Part shown: in pieces, positions 12,814 to 22,121 of the stretch
Layout of the letters: each line of letters opens with the position of its first letter
How positions within the stretch are numbered: the stretch's first letter is position 1
Assembly (NCBI RefSeq): GCF_900111165.1
Contig: NZ_FOGH01000004.1
Location: 1 to 64,000 of the forward strand
Reading direction: 5' to 3'
DNA: 64,000 bases
Source: Nitrosomonas sp. Nm51
Lineage (GTDB): Bacteria > Pseudomonadota > Gammaproteobacteria > Burkholderiales > Nitrosomonadaceae
Notes under the pieces: model-generated
What the model was told of the DNA's origin: nothing
The model's input: only the letters and a program-made list of their open reading frames with translations
Databases searched by the model: none
Made by a program: the position numbers and the translations under genes

Positions 12814-13653
12814 ATGGAATGGTGGTTGATGTATTTACTGCTCGGTGCCGTGGTCGGCTTTTTTGCCGGATTGTTAGGCATCGGTGGCGGGCTGATAACC
12901 GTACCGGCGCTTACATTTATGTTCACGGCTCAGAATTTCCCCCCTGACCGAATTCTGCATCTCGCGCTGGGAACCACCATGGCGACCATTATTTTCACCT
13001 CTGCCGTCAGTTTATACACACATCATAAACATGCTGCCGTTAACTGGATCATTTTCAGATACATGACGCCTGGCATCATCATTGGCACGCTCGCCGGGAC
13101 AGTGCTGGCCAGCGCGCTGGCAACCCAGTTTCTGAGCATTATTTTCACGCTGTTTATTTGTTATGCCGCGACCAATATGTTGCTGAAACTCTTTTCTAAA
13201 TCCAGGCCCGGTATGGGGTCAAACACAAATTCAAACCAGAACCGCCGGATGTTTTCAAAAAAAACGGAATTTCAGGCCGCCGGCGGTGTCATTGGCGCAA
13301 TATCCAGCCTGGTCGCCATCGGCGGCGGTATTCTCACGGTCCCCTTCCTGACGCTTTGCAATATCAGACTCCAGCACGCTATTGGCACAGCTGCCGCCAT
13401 CGGATTCCCGATCGCACTAACGGGAACAACCGGCTACATCGTAAACGGTTTTATGCAGGTTCAGCAACTGCCGCCTTACAGCCTGGGCTATGTCTACCTG
13501 CCCGCCTTGGGCTGGTTAATACTGGCCAGCATGCTCACGGCACCGCTTGGCGCAAAAACCACGCATTCGGCACAAACAGACACGTTAAAAAAACTATTCG
13601 TCGCCTTACTGTACGGACTGGCCGGAAAAATGCTGTTTGACCTGTTCGCGTAA
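12814..13653 (+). CDS. TSUP family (TauE/SafE) membrane transporter
   Basis: A 279-residue integral membrane protein with about eight membrane helices in two related halves, each beginning with a glycine-rich motif: FAGLLGIGGGLITVPAL and ISSLVAIGGGILTVPFL. Family members export sulfite, sulfoacetate or other sulfur and organic anions; the substrate here cannot be read from the sequence. It follows the EVE gene by 10 bases. The cytoplasmic loop between the halves is extended and Asn/Arg-rich (about 130-150). Confidence 0.9.
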   Translation: MEWWLMYLLLGAVVGFFAGLLGIGGGLITVPALTFMFTAQNFPPDRILHLALGTTMATIIFTSAVSLYTHHKHAAVNWIIFRYMTPGIIIGTLAGTVLASALATQFLSIIFTLFICYAATNMLLKLFSKSRPGMGSNTNSNQNRRMFSKKTEFQAAGGVIGAISSLVAIGGGILTVPFLTLCNIRLQHAIGTAAAIGFPIALTGTTGYIVNGFMQVQQLPPYSLGYVYLPALGWLILASMLTAPLGAKTTHSAQTDTLKKLFVALLYGLAGKMLFDLFA

Positions 13654-14072
13654 TCGCATTTAAGGGATTCGCTCGGGCACCGTGCGTTAGTGACGACAAA
13701 CTGCGACCATCGCGGTGCGACTCGCAGAATCTGCTCCGGGTGGTGGATTAGTCCAAAATTCAAATTCTTGTCTCGGAATACATTTTAAAATTTGTGAAAG
13801 AATTATATTAACCTTCAGGGTAGCCGGATTTTTCCCATCGCATGCAACTCATTACTTAAAATCCTATGATTACAATTTTGGCCGGGCAGGTTTTCTTGTT
13901 CAAAAGTTAACGAAAAGACGAAGTGTACATCAGACAAAAATGACAGAAACAGTGACGGGCGAATATTGTCTACTATTCCGGACAGCGCTGAAATGACCTC
14001 ATTTTTGACAATGGACTCTGGCTTTGATGGTATATTCCCAGGCTTATAACCATGCTATAAGGAGAAACCGCA
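13654..14072. other. 420-bp gap upstream of the DoxX gene
   Basis: No gene can be supported. A small GC-rich palindromic patch (CACCG..CGGTG, about 13679-13718) lies at the left. The right end carries AAGGAG about 10 bases before the DoxX ATG, a good ribosome binding site. Confidence 0.5.
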
Positions 14073-14477
14073 ATGAGCCTTCCATTTCAAAGCGACGCAC
14101 TGGGCAAATTGCTGCTGCGTCTGACTGTTGGCGTACTGATGTTGTTTCATGGTGTGCATAAACTGTTGAACCCTGGTTCGATCGATTTTATCAGCATCCA
14201 GCTTGCCGGCATCGATATGCCGCAAGTACTGGCGTACGGAGTCTATGTGGGAGAGATCGTTGCACCATTGATGGTTATTTTCGGTGTGTTTACGCGGTTG
14301 GGTGGCGTGTTGATTTTCTGCAACATGATCGTTGCAATCGTACTGGCACACCGTAATCAATTATTTTCGTTAACCGACCACGGCGGACTGGCACTGGAAT
14401 TGCAGCTGTTTTTTTTATTGACCGGTCTTGCGGTCTTCTTTCTCGGTAGCGGCAGAATTGCAGTCAAACCAGACTAA
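14073..14477 (+). CDS. DoxX family membrane protein
   Basis: A 134-residue protein with four membrane helices, beginning GKLLLRLTVGVLMLFHGVHKL, the conserved first helix of DoxX/SURF4-like proteins. The middle shows GEIVAPLMVIFGVFTRLGG. DoxX proteins are linked to thiosulfate or redox metabolism in some organisms and are otherwise uncharacterised. The start is supported by AAGGAG upstream. It stands alone. Confidence 0.88.
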   Translation: MSLPFQSDALGKLLLRLTVGVLMLFHGVHKLLNPGSIDFISIQLAGIDMPQVLAYGVYVGEIVAPLMVIFGVFTRLGGVLIFCNMIVAIVLAHRNQLFSLTDHGGLALELQLFFLLTGLAVFFLGSGRIAVKPD

Positions 14478-14482
14478 TGCTA

Positions 14483-14506
14483 CCAATATCATATTGATAG
14501 CGTTAG
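14483..14506 (+). repeat. Solo end of the TAGTGC..ATATC repeat family
   Basis: The segment contains CAATATCATATTGATAGCG and then TTAG, just after the DoxX stop. It matches the better-preserved solo end at 16593-16622 and one end of the complete element at 45126-45243. Confidence 0.5.
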
Positions 14507-14624
14507 AAGCGAAACGCCGGTATATTCAATTACGAATAATGATCAATATCCTTACGCGCTATGTAATAATATCGGTACTGTTACGCACACGGCGGCAACA
14601 ATATTACCTGATAATAGCATCACC

Positions 14625-15065
14625 ATGATTCGGTTCATTCTCACAACAGCGTTTTTTCTCGTCATCGCTCTTTTGAGCTACAACTATTTCTTTGGCACAG
14701 CGGAAGAAAAAAAACAGGCGCAGGAAATATTCAGCAAAGGGGCCGAAGTTGTCGGGGCCGGAGCGGACCTGTTGAAATCCGAATATGAAAAATATCAGCA
14801 TGGCAAATATGACGATGCACTTGATAATATCAGCCATTTCTTGAACAGGCTCAAGGAGCAGGGAGATGAATTTCCTGAAGAAATTGAAAGCTGGAACCAG
14901 AGAAAAAACGAATGGGACCGAAAAAATCAGGATCTTCAGCAACTACTTGACGCCGAGCCGGATTCCATAAACAAAGAAGAACTCAGAAACGCTATCGTTG
15001 AATTGGAAAAAGAGAGAAAAATGCTGGAAACTGAGGGCAATCGGCTGAAAGAACAGGCGCAATGA
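14625..15065 (+). CDS. Membrane-anchored coiled-coil protein, function unknown
   Basis: A 146-residue protein with one N-terminal membrane helix (about 3-22, IRFILTTAFFLVIALLSYNYFF), followed by a highly charged helical region rich in Glu, Lys and Gln. The C-terminal half (about 75-146) has heptad-like spacing expected of a coiled coil. The N-terminus resembles a signal anchor with the body outside the cytoplasm. I do not recognise a family. It has its own gap upstream and is followed by a convergent rhodanese gene. Confidence 0.65.
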   Translation: MIRFILTTAFFLVIALLSYNYFFGTAEEKKQAQEIFSKGAEVVGAGADLLKSEYEKYQHGKYDDALDNISHFLNRLKEQGDEFPEEIESWNQRKNEWDRKNQDLQQLLDAEPDSINKEELRNAIVELEKERKMLETEGNRLKEQAQ

Positions 15066-15132
15066 TTAGGCGCGCACGAGCCCTGCAGAAAAGACCGGCA
15101 TGCTGTGTAGAGTCATTATAAGCATGCGTCTA

Positions 15133-15525
15133 TCAATCCATTCCTTCATTCACTTTGCCGCATTCAAGCGGATACCCCGCTTCACGCCAGGCCTGAACGC
15201 CGCCTGCCATGGATAAAACACGGGTATAACCCATTCGCTGTAATGCATCTGCCGCCAAAGCAGAACGATATCCGCCGCCGCAATACAATATGATCGACGC
15301 CTGCCTGTCAGGTATCAGTGTTTCAATATCGCGTTCGATAACACCTTTTCCCAGATGGCGGGCGCCTGCCGCATGGTCGCTCTGATATTCGTGATCTTCA
15401 CGCACATCAATAAAATGAAACGGCTCATTTTTTTTCTGGCGGGATCGCACATCAGCCACAGTACATTCTTGTATTCGCTGTTTTGCGCTCTCAACCAATT
15501 TCAGAAAGCCCCGATTATGTTGCAT
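15133..15525 (-). CDS. Rhodanese-like sulfurtransferase
   Basis: A single rhodanese domain of 130 residues. FIDVREDHEYQSDHAAGARHL is the CH2A-like first motif, and the active-site loop ILYCGGGYRSALAAD contains Cys82. Such proteins move sulfane sulfur to acceptors; the physiological partner is unknown. The six-residue active loop CGGGYR is typical of sulfur-binding rather than arsenate or phosphate-binding members. No signal peptide is present, so it is cytoplasmic. Confidence 0.92.
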   Translation of the reverse strand: MQHNRGFLKLVESAKQRIQECTVADVRSRQKKNEPFHFIDVREDHEYQSDHAAGARHLGKGVIERDIETLIPDRQASIILYCGGGYRSALAADALQRMGYTRVLSMAGGVQAWREAGYPLECGKVNEGMD

Positions 15526-15677
15526 GGTAATTCCTCTTGTTTATCGAACTTCGTACTATGTCGCGATGCGGCATAGCTCAGTATTGAAAACAGAACGCAG
15601 TGCGCAATGTGCCTGCTCAAAATTTTTTGGCTCCGGAAAAAATAACTGATGCTCAAAAAAACATTGTCGCTGTGCAG

Positions 15678-16577
15678 TCATCCTTTAGCGATTTGCATGC
15701 GCTTTGCTGCACGACGATTATGGTTAATCAATATACGCAAATCATTTTCCCATTTATTTAGCTTGTCATGCACATGGAGACGCTGCGTTGACGTGGCGCT
15801 GTTGTGCAGGCGGGCGATGAAACCACATGTATATTCTGACAATTTCCGCTGATATGTCCGGTAGTCAGCATCGTCAGAACGGTGCATATGTTCGATCAAT
15901 TGACGCAGTTCGGTTACCACATCTGCGGCTGGAATGGATTCTGTAGCGATCCGCTGCAAGACGGATATTGTTACCCGCTGCCGGCGTTGACGTTCAAGCA
16001 GCCACGCTTCCGGATCAAACGGAGAAGCTTCTATACTGGAAACGATCAGCACCCGTTGTTCTTCATCAATTGTGCCATACAAATTCTCAATACGCCTGAC
16101 GGTCCGTTTTACCGCAGCATTCAACCGGTCATCGGGATCGGGCTGCAGGTATTTGCTGCGCAATTTGTCGTTGCTTTTTGCGTAACGCTGTTCCAAATAC
16201 TGCCACTGCGCTTCGCCAAGGCTTAATACCACCGGCGTTCCCAGTTGCGCAGCATAATCGAATGCTGGTGCGATAATATTCTGCAAATCTTCCGACCATC
16301 GGCAAACCTGTTCTGCGGTCAACGGGTTATCGAGCCGGCTGCGAACGCCGGATAGCCAGGCGGCGTAGGCCGGCAGCTGAGCACTGCGGTGCCAGTCAAA
16401 CCAGTCGTGGATGGCCTGCTTTGCAAGCGGCTTTTGGTCCCGATCGAAATCGACATAACCGTCAAGCCACCACCACGCCAGATATGGTCCACGATCGTAA
16501 CCGAACCGCACGATGCTGCAGCCGCTCGACAGCAGTAATAGTATAGCCAGCATCAAGAATACGAACTTTTTTTGCAT
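15678..16577 (-). CDS. DUF6279-type lipoprotein
   Basis: A 299-residue protein with a lipoprotein signal: hydrophobic MLAILLLL, then SSGC with Cys20 as the probable lipidation site. The mature part is helical and Trp-rich near the start (YLAWWWLDGYVDFDRDQ), the signature of DUF6279 lipoproteins. Function is unknown. Residue +2 is Ser, which under the Lol rule would favour the outer membrane. It is followed at 16593 by a repeat end, with the Adhesin-E-like gene upstream on the same strand. Confidence 0.8.
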   Translation of the reverse strand: MQKKFVFLMLAILLLLSSGCSIVRFGYDRGPYLAWWWLDGYVDFDRDQKPLAKQAIHDWFDWHRSAQLPAYAAWLSGVRSRLDNPLTAEQVCRWSEDLQNIIAPAFDYAAQLGTPVVLSLGEAQWQYLEQRYAKSNDKLRSKYLQPDPDDRLNAAVKRTVRRIENLYGTIDEEQRVLIVSSIEASPFDPEAWLLERQRRQRVTISVLQRIATESIPAADVVTELRQLIEHMHRSDDADYRTYQRKLSEYTCGFIARLHNSATSTQRLHVHDKLNKWENDLRILINHNRRAAKRMQIAKG

Positions 16578-16592
16578 ATATCCGGCTCATTT

Positions 16593-16622
16593 CCCGGCAA
16601 TATCATATTGATAGAGCACTAG
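16593..16622 (+). repeat. Solo end of the TAGTGC..ATATC repeat family
   Basis: Thirty bases beginning CCCGGCAATATCATATTGAT and ending GAGCACTAG. It matches 45214-45243 with about three mismatches by eye. It lies between the DUF6279 start and the stop of the next upstream gene. Confidence 0.6.
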
Positions 16623-16629
16623 TATCCGG

Positions 16630-17025
16630 TTAAGGCTTTTCACAGGCCGTTTTCCATTCAACCGCTTTCATACTGCCGGGCTGGACTCGCTCCCATTGTT
16701 GCGGCTGATTATAAGAACGCAGCAATTCTCCTTTCTCCATATTCCAGCTGAATAAAGAGAAGGCGAGCGTTCTTATGCCTGCTTCTCTGCAATTGTAGTC
16801 TCGACGTATTTTTTTGGATAAAAAATTAGTGCCGGAGGCTTTCTGTTCAGTTTTATAATCGTACAAAACCCACATTTTGACTCTGCCACCGGCGCTTTGA
16901 GCAGAAATCAAATCAGCGTAAACAATATAGCCGTCATCACTGTCGTTTTCGCCGATCTGCGTCCAATCAGCCCATGCAGGTAAACTTATTAGTATCAGCG
17001 TTAAGATTATTAATATTTTTTTCAT
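16630..17025 (-). CDS. Exported surface-adhesin E-like protein
   Basis: A 131-residue protein with a clear signal peptide (MKKILIILTLILISLPAWA, cleavage after Ala19). The mature domain shows WTQIG..DGYIVYADL, VKMWVLYDYK, and a Cys pair (CREAG and ACEKP) likely to form a disulfide. This pattern matches the surface-adhesin protein E family first described in Haemophilus. In free-living betaproteobacteria such proteins are common and adhesion has not been shown. It is upstream of the DUF6279 lipoprotein on the same strand. Confidence 0.75.
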   Translation of the reverse strand: MKKILIILTLILISLPAWADWTQIGENDSDDGYIVYADLISAQSAGGRVKMWVLYDYKTEQKASGTNFLSKKIRRDYNCREAGIRTLAFSLFSWNMEKGELLRSYNQPQQWERVQPGSMKAVEWKTACEKP

Positions 17026-17425
17026 AGTCGTTTTATGTTCGGAACGGATGTCATTTTTCTACTTGAATACAAAAACTTATTTTACTGATTTGATCAAGCT
17101 GACAAATCGATATATCACTATATGCAGGGATTTTCACATTATCATCACACTAACGCAAATTATCAGCGCATAACATGTTTTTCCAAAAAAGATTAGATGC
17201 CATAAATTTATATTAATAGATTGATTATCATGATTATTTTTAACTTCTTTCGGTATATCGCAACAAAAGGTCAGGACAAACACTTATCGCACCGTGCCCT
17301 CGACCCTGCAACTATCATTTTTTTACTGAAAATCGGGCAGCTGCCTGCAAGTGACTATTAATAGCCCTTACAAGTTTCAATTGTATAAAATCCAAACAAC
17401 CCCATATAGAAAAAAATATCAAACC
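17026..17425. other. 400-bp AT-rich divergent gap
   Basis: The gap separates the divergent Adhesin-E-like gene and pcm and should hold promoters for both. An imperfect palindrome around ATCATGAT (about 17222-17240) loosely resembles a Fur box but has too many mismatches to assert. I see no RNA gene or mobile remnant. Confidence 0.4.
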
Positions 17426-18190
17426 ATGAAAGAAAATTTAATGAATCACTTTATTTTCAAACAGTTCTTTTTATTATGGATAGTACTTTTTAATGCATTC
17501 TTTATTTCATCTGCAGTCCGCGCAGAAGACTTCTATGCGGTAAAAAGAGCACAAATGATTAAGGCAATAGAGGCGGATGTCCGGACTGGATATGGCAATC
17601 TGGCAAAGAAAGAACTGGATGAAAATGTCATTAAAGCCCTGAATACTGTACCGCGCCATGAATTTGTGCCGAAGAAATTGCAGCAAAGCGCTTACGACAA
17701 CCGGCCATTGCCAATTGGCCATGGACAAACGATCTCACAGCCATACATCGTAGCAATTATGACCAATTTACTGGGTGTTGGTAAAAATGACAGGATATTG
17801 GAAATCGGCACTGGTTCAGGATATCAAATTGCGGTACTTGCTGAATTGGTGAACAAAGCTTACAGCATTGAAATTATCGAACCGCTGGGCAAGGAGGCCA
17901 AGGCACGGCTGCAACGGCTCGGTTACGATAATATTTCGCTTAAAATCGGTGATGGATATTACGGCTGGGAAGAACATGCCCCCTTTGACGCGATTATCGT
18001 CACGGCCGCCGCGAGTCACATTCCGCCTCCACTGATTCAGCAGCTCAGACCCGGTGGCCGCATGCTGATTCCAGTGGGTTCACGTTTTATGGTACAGGAG
18101 CTGTTACTGGTTGAAAAAACGGAAGAAGGCAAGATCAGCACTCAGCAACTACTGCCTGTTGCCTTTGTGCCGCTCACGGGAAAACACTAA
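17426..18190 (+). CDS. pcm: Exported protein-L-isoaspartate O-methyltransferase
   Basis: Methylates L-isoaspartyl residues in damaged proteins with S-adenosylmethionine. The methyltransferase core shows LPIGHGQTISQPYIVAIM, the S-adenosylmethionine loop ILEIGTGSGYQIAVLAEL, and FDAIIVTAAASHIP. A signal peptide (MNHFIFKQFFLL.. to SSAVRA) precedes the core, so the protein should be exported, unlike cytoplasmic E. coli Pcm. Candidate starts are ATG at 17426 and ATG at 17441; a GTG at 17351 would spoil the signal peptide. It ends 8 bases before the spermidine-synthase-like gene. Exported Pcm forms occur in other proteobacteria, but how S-adenosylmethionine would reach them is unclear. Confidence 0.9.
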   Translation: MKENLMNHFIFKQFFLLWIVLFNAFFISSAVRAEDFYAVKRAQMIKAIEADVRTGYGNLAKKELDENVIKALNTVPRHEFVPKKLQQSAYDNRPLPIGHGQTISQPYIVAIMTNLLGVGKNDRILEIGTGSGYQIAVLAELVNKAYSIEIIEPLGKEAKARLQRLGYDNISLKIGDGYYGWEEHAPFDAIIVTAAASHIPPPLIQQLRPGGRMLIPVGSRFMVQELLLVEKTEEGKISTQQLLPVAFVPLTGKH

Positions 18191-18198
18191 ACCGCTTC

Positions 18199-20628
18199 AT
18201 GGAATCCCGGCCGCCGTTTTTTACAATTGCTCTTTTGTCATCAGCCATCCTTGCGTATGAGATTCTGCTGATGCGGCTTTTCTCAATTATTCAATGGCAT
18301 CATTTTGCCTATATGATCATCAGTCTTGCGTTGCTGGGATTTGGTGCCAGCGGCACATTTGTCTCCATTTTTCAACGCGCTTTCAGCAAACGTTTCTCCC
18401 TTGCTTTTCTTATCAACATCATGCTGTTTTCAATTAGCAGCATCGGCAGTTTCTTATTGGCGCAATCGGTATCATTCAATCCCGACGAAATTCTCTGGGA
18501 CCATCGGCAACCGCTGCGGCTGCTGGGCATTTACCTGTTACTATCTCTGCCTTTCTTCTTTGCCGCCAACGCGATTGCGCTGGCGTTAACCTGTTTCCAT
18601 CAACATATAGCCCGTCTTTATGCATTTGATTTAGTGGGCGCCGGTATTGGCTGCCTGGGAATTGTTTTGTTGCTGTTCATTGCGATGCCATTACAAGCAC
18701 TGTTCATTATCGGTTGCATCGGATTGACGGCATTGGCTTTGGCCGTGTGGGAGTTAAACCTGCAACAACGCAACAAAGTTTATTTTTTACTGTTATTGAC
18801 AGGCATCGCAATGACTATCTTGCAGCATCACAGCGAGCTGCGCCTGTCACCCTACAAAGAACTCGTCCAAATGCAGCGTATTCAAGGAACGGAAGTCATT
18901 GGCGAGTATTCCAGTCCGTTGGGCCTGCTTTCAATCGTGCAAAGTCATATCATACCGTTGCGGCATGCGCCCGGATTAAGTCTGAATGCCAGAAACGAAC
19001 CGCCTGAGCAAATCGGTGTTTTTACCGATGGCGGCGGCATGACGGCTATCACCCGCGGAACTGGAAATCCGGCTGACTATGCCTATCTTGACCAGGTCAC
19101 ATCAGCAGCGCCCTATCACCTTGCCCAGCCTGAACGGGTACTGGTATTGGGTGCTGGCGGCGGCAGCAGCATTTTACAGGCGCGATATCATGAGACACGG
19201 CAAATAGATGCTGTGGAATTAAATCCACAGCTTATCAAACTGCTGCGTGAAGACTACACCAAATTTACCGGCAACTTGCTGAATACCGATACGGTACAGC
19301 TTTATCAGGGAGAGGCACGTGGATTCATCAGCGAAACAAAAAAGCGCTATGACCTGATTGAAATCGCATTGTTGGATTCGTTCGCGGCTTCTTCTGCGGG
19401 TTTATATGCATTAAACGAAAGCTATCTTTATACTGTCGAGGCGCTGCAGGATATGTTGAAGAAGCTGCGGCCCGGGGGTTATCTGGCCATTACACGCTGG
19501 ATAAAACTGCCGCTTCGCGACAATCTTAAGCTGTTCGCCACCGCTGCTGATGCTTTAAAAAACACCGGCAGTGATAATCCGGGCCAACAGTTAATATTTT
19601 TGCGCAGCTGGCAAACCGGCACACTACTGATTAAAAACAGCCCGTTCACATTTGATGAAATTGATGCACTTAAGACATTTTGTAACGCACGTGCATTTGA
19701 TCTTGACTGGTATCCGGGCATTACGTCCGAAGAAACCAACCGGTTTAATCAGTTGGCAGAATCTTATTTTTTTCAAGCTGCAACAGCAATTTTAAGCAAT
19801 GAACGCAAAGATTTTTTCGACCGTTACAAATTTGCGCTGGAACCTGCAACCGATGACCGCCCTTACTTTTTCCATTTTTTTAAATGGTCAGTATTGCCTG
19901 AAATTATCTCGCTGCGTAACAGCGGCGGTTTGCCGCTGCTTGAGGGCGGATACCTGGTACTGGCAGCCACATTCATTCAGGCGATTGTCGCCAGTATTAT
20001 TCTAATACTGCTGCCTTTGTTGTTTACGTCTAAAACGACTGTAACCGCATCGCCTGCGGTTACAGTCAGCAGGAAACGGATAGCAACATACTTTTCAGCC
20101 ATCGGACTGGCATTTTTATTCATTGAAATCGCATTTATACAAAAATTCATTTTGTTTCTTCATCATCCGCTGTATGCAGTAGCGCTGGTACTGACTGCCT
20201 TTTTGATTTTTGCCGGCCTAGGCAGTAGATTTTCACAACGATTGGCCCAGCCGGGGCTTTATCTGCGCGCCATTACCTTCTCAGTGACCGGCATTGTCGT
20301 ACTTGGCTTCTTATATATGCTTTCTTTACAGTCAATTTTTGCGGCGAGCCTGGCTTTAGCCATGCCATACAAGATTATTCTGACAATCAGCCTGATTGCA
20401 CCGTTGGCCTTTTGCATGGGAATGCCTTTTCCGTTAGCACTGGCAAGGCTCGGTACCATTGCGCAGGATATGATTCCCTGGGCATGGGGAATCAATGGCT
20501 GCGCTTCGGTTATAAGTGCCGTTTTGGCAACTTTGCTGGCTATCTCAATTGGATTTAATGCAGTGATTGTGCTTGCTTTATTGTTATATATATTGGCCTG
20601 GGCAAGCTTCCCGGCACAGCGCAAGTGA
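18199..20628 (+). CDS. Membrane-embedded spermidine synthase-like protein
   Basis: An 809-residue protein with three parts: five to six membrane helices (1-200), a soluble spermidine-synthase-like Rossmann domain (about 220-590), and five or six more membrane helices (about 590-809). The nucleotide-binding loop reads VLVLGAGGGSSILQAR, followed by acidic IDAVELNP. This fused architecture is widespread and the substrate is unknown; aminopropyl transfer is only presumed. It is 8 bases after pcm and probably coupled to it, putting two S-adenosyl-type transferases of the envelope in one transcription unit. Confidence 0.85.
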   Translation: MESRPPFFTIALLSSAILAYEILLMRLFSIIQWHHFAYMIISLALLGFGASGTFVSIFQRAFSKRFSLAFLINIMLFSISSIGSFLLAQSVSFNPDEILWDHRQPLRLLGIYLLLSLPFFFAANAIALALTCFHQHIARLYAFDLVGAGIGCLGIVLLLFIAMPLQALFIIGCIGLTALALAVWELNLQQRNKVYFLLLLTGIAMTILQHHSELRLSPYKELVQMQRIQGTEVIGEYSSPLGLLSIVQSHIIPLRHAPGLSLNARNEPPEQIGVFTDGGGMTAITRGTGNPADYAYLDQVTSAAPYHLAQPERVLVLGAGGGSSILQARYHETRQIDAVELNPQLIKLLREDYTKFTGNLLNTDTVQLYQGEARGFISETKKRYDLIEIALLDSFAASSAGLYALNESYLYTVEALQDMLKKLRPGGYLAITRWIKLPLRDNLKLFATAADALKNTGSDNPGQQLIFLRSWQTGTLLIKNSPFTFDEIDALKTFCNARAFDLDWYPGITSEETNRFNQLAESYFFQAATAILSNERKDFFDRYKFALEPATDDRPYFFHFFKWSVLPEIISLRNSGGLPLLEGGYLVLAATFIQAIVASIILILLPLLFTSKTTVTASPAVTVSRKRIATYFSAIGLAFLFIEIAFIQKFILFLHHPLYAVALVLTAFLIFAGLGSRFSQRLAQPGLYLRAITFSVTGIVVLGFLYMLSLQSIFAASLALAMPYKIILTISLIAPLAFCMGMPFPLALARLGTIAQDMIPWAWGINGCASVISAVLATLLAISIGFNAVIVLALLLYILAWASFPAQRK

Positions 20629-20652
20629 GCGCGATTAACCGGAATCCGGTTC

Positions 20653-20866
20653 TTTAACAGGCCGTGGAAAAACGTTTTCGATATAACCGGTTAAAACAAA
20701 AACGGGGGACGCAAGCAAAACGCAGCAAACAGCCATAGTGCAGGCCCGAAGGACGATACACAGAATATGCCGTGTAAGAACTTGAATTCATGCAATAAGC
20801 GTACATGTTGAATCTGTTTTTAACGTTGCCGCAGCAATGCAGATAGTTTTCCAGCAGCCTGTTAAA
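20653..20866. repeat. 214-bp inverted-repeat (MITE-like) element
   Basis: The left end reads TTTAACAGGCCGTGGAAAAA and the right end, on the opposite strand, TTTAACAGGCTGCTGGAAAA. The interior has no supportable gene. The element directly follows the spermidine-synthase-like gene. A diverged single end is seen at 23937-23964. The ends look like transposon termini, but no intact transposase with such ends is in the window. Confidence 0.6.
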
Positions 20867-21096
20867 TTCAACGCCAATAACACAGCGTGCCAAATTATTC
20901 ATATGCCGTCTTACATAATATTCGGACCGCAGCAATAATAAAAACGATATAGATTGTGTTTTTTATAAAAACTTTATTTTTTTCAATGAAATTTGCATAG
21001 CATTCATTGAATCACTATAATCGAACCGTACAGTTTGTTTTACATAAACTTACGTTAGCAAACATTTCCTCGAAATTTTGGAAAGGGAGGTCAGCC

Positions 21097-22029
21097 ATGT
21101 CCAACCGGTTCAATCCGCTTAATCAGCGAAGACACAGTATATTTCCGTTCGCACCCCGTCTAGCTCTGGTAGTTACCGCCTGTTTGTTGGTGTTAGCGTA
21201 TACTGTCAGTACTGCAACCGCTGCGCTATTGCCGCCGGATCTGAAAATTACAACCCGCACCAATGCGCTTGATACCAACGCTTTCGCCAATGGACTCAGC
21301 TTTGATGAGGCCAATTCAGATGCGGCCATCGGCAACGCAACGCATACCGGCAGCATGGTGCAGACAATAGGCGGAACCTCCGCAACGACCACGATTGACG
21401 ACATCACCATAACATCAGGCGCTAATCCGCTTGAAGGCATGCTTACAGACACCAACGACGGCTGGGAAATACATTCAAACGTCGGTGGAAGCTATGCCGG
21501 TACAAGCGCCGAAACACCCGAAAACATCTATGACCTTTTTTTCGGCTTGGAAAATCAATCAGCTGCGGATAGCATACAGGTTACCATCATGCTGGATTTC
21601 GATAACCGCGTGAACGCCGGCGGTGCAGATGCTTTTGCGGCATCAGAAATTATCCTTTACGACGGCCCTTCTATAGCCACCAACGAATTATTTTTCTCAG
21701 ATATCGAATCCGATACTGTTGTAGGCAACCGGTTTAACAGTGGCAACCGCACGGGAAACTTCGGTGGCCCGCTGAATGATACCGGCATTTTTCAGCACGT
21801 CGTCACACTTAACCCCGGCGACATTTTTGATTTCCATATTTTTCACTTGATCGAAGGAGGCGCTTTTGCAGCCGGTTCCAGTTATTCCGCTTCACTGGAT
21901 GCACTCATTTCTTTTGATGCCACAAATAATACTAATCCCCTGCCCACCCCGGTAACAGAACCTACCATACTGTTTTTAATCAGCGCAGGTGTACTTGGTT
22001 TTATGTTTAAACGCAAAACCAAAAATTAA
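21097..22029 (+). CDS. Exported protein with PEP-CTERM-like sorting tail
   Basis: A 310-residue secreted protein. The ATG at 21097 is chosen because GGGAGG lies seven bases upstream; a longer frame to 21007 has none. The signal peptide is long (about 1-43, LALVVTACLLVLAYTVSTATA). The mature domain is rich in Asn, Thr, Asp and Gly, with beta-strand character. The C-terminus has PTPVTEPTILFLISAGVLGF followed by MFKRKTKN: a VxEP motif, membrane helix and basic tail as in PEP-CTERM proteins, but with Thr in place of the usual Pro of PEP. Exosortase would be the sorting enzyme; none lies in the window. Likely roles involve biofilm matrix or cell surface. Confidence 0.75.
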   Translation: MSNRFNPLNQRRHSIFPFAPRLALVVTACLLVLAYTVSTATAALLPPDLKITTRTNALDTNAFANGLSFDEANSDAAIGNATHTGSMVQTIGGTSATTTIDDITITSGANPLEGMLTDTNDGWEIHSNVGGSYAGTSAETPENIYDLFFGLENQSAADSIQVTIMLDFDNRVNAGGADAFAASEIILYDGPSIATNELFFSDIESDTVVGNRFNSGNRTGNFGGPLNDTGIFQHVVTLNPGDIFDFHIFHLIEGGAFAAGSSYSASLDALISFDATNNTNPLPTPVTEPTILFLISAGVLGFMFKRKTKN

Positions 22030-22121
22030 TCATCGTCTGTATAACCTGCCAGCATTGGATGCCGGCTTTTTACTACCAAGGTAAGAACACTTTTTTGTGT
22101 ATAACTAGAAAGGAGTTTTTC

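Noticed and set aside
17222-17240. Fur-box-like palindrome
   Set aside because: Too many mismatches to the 19-bp consensus, and no iron-related gene adjoins it.
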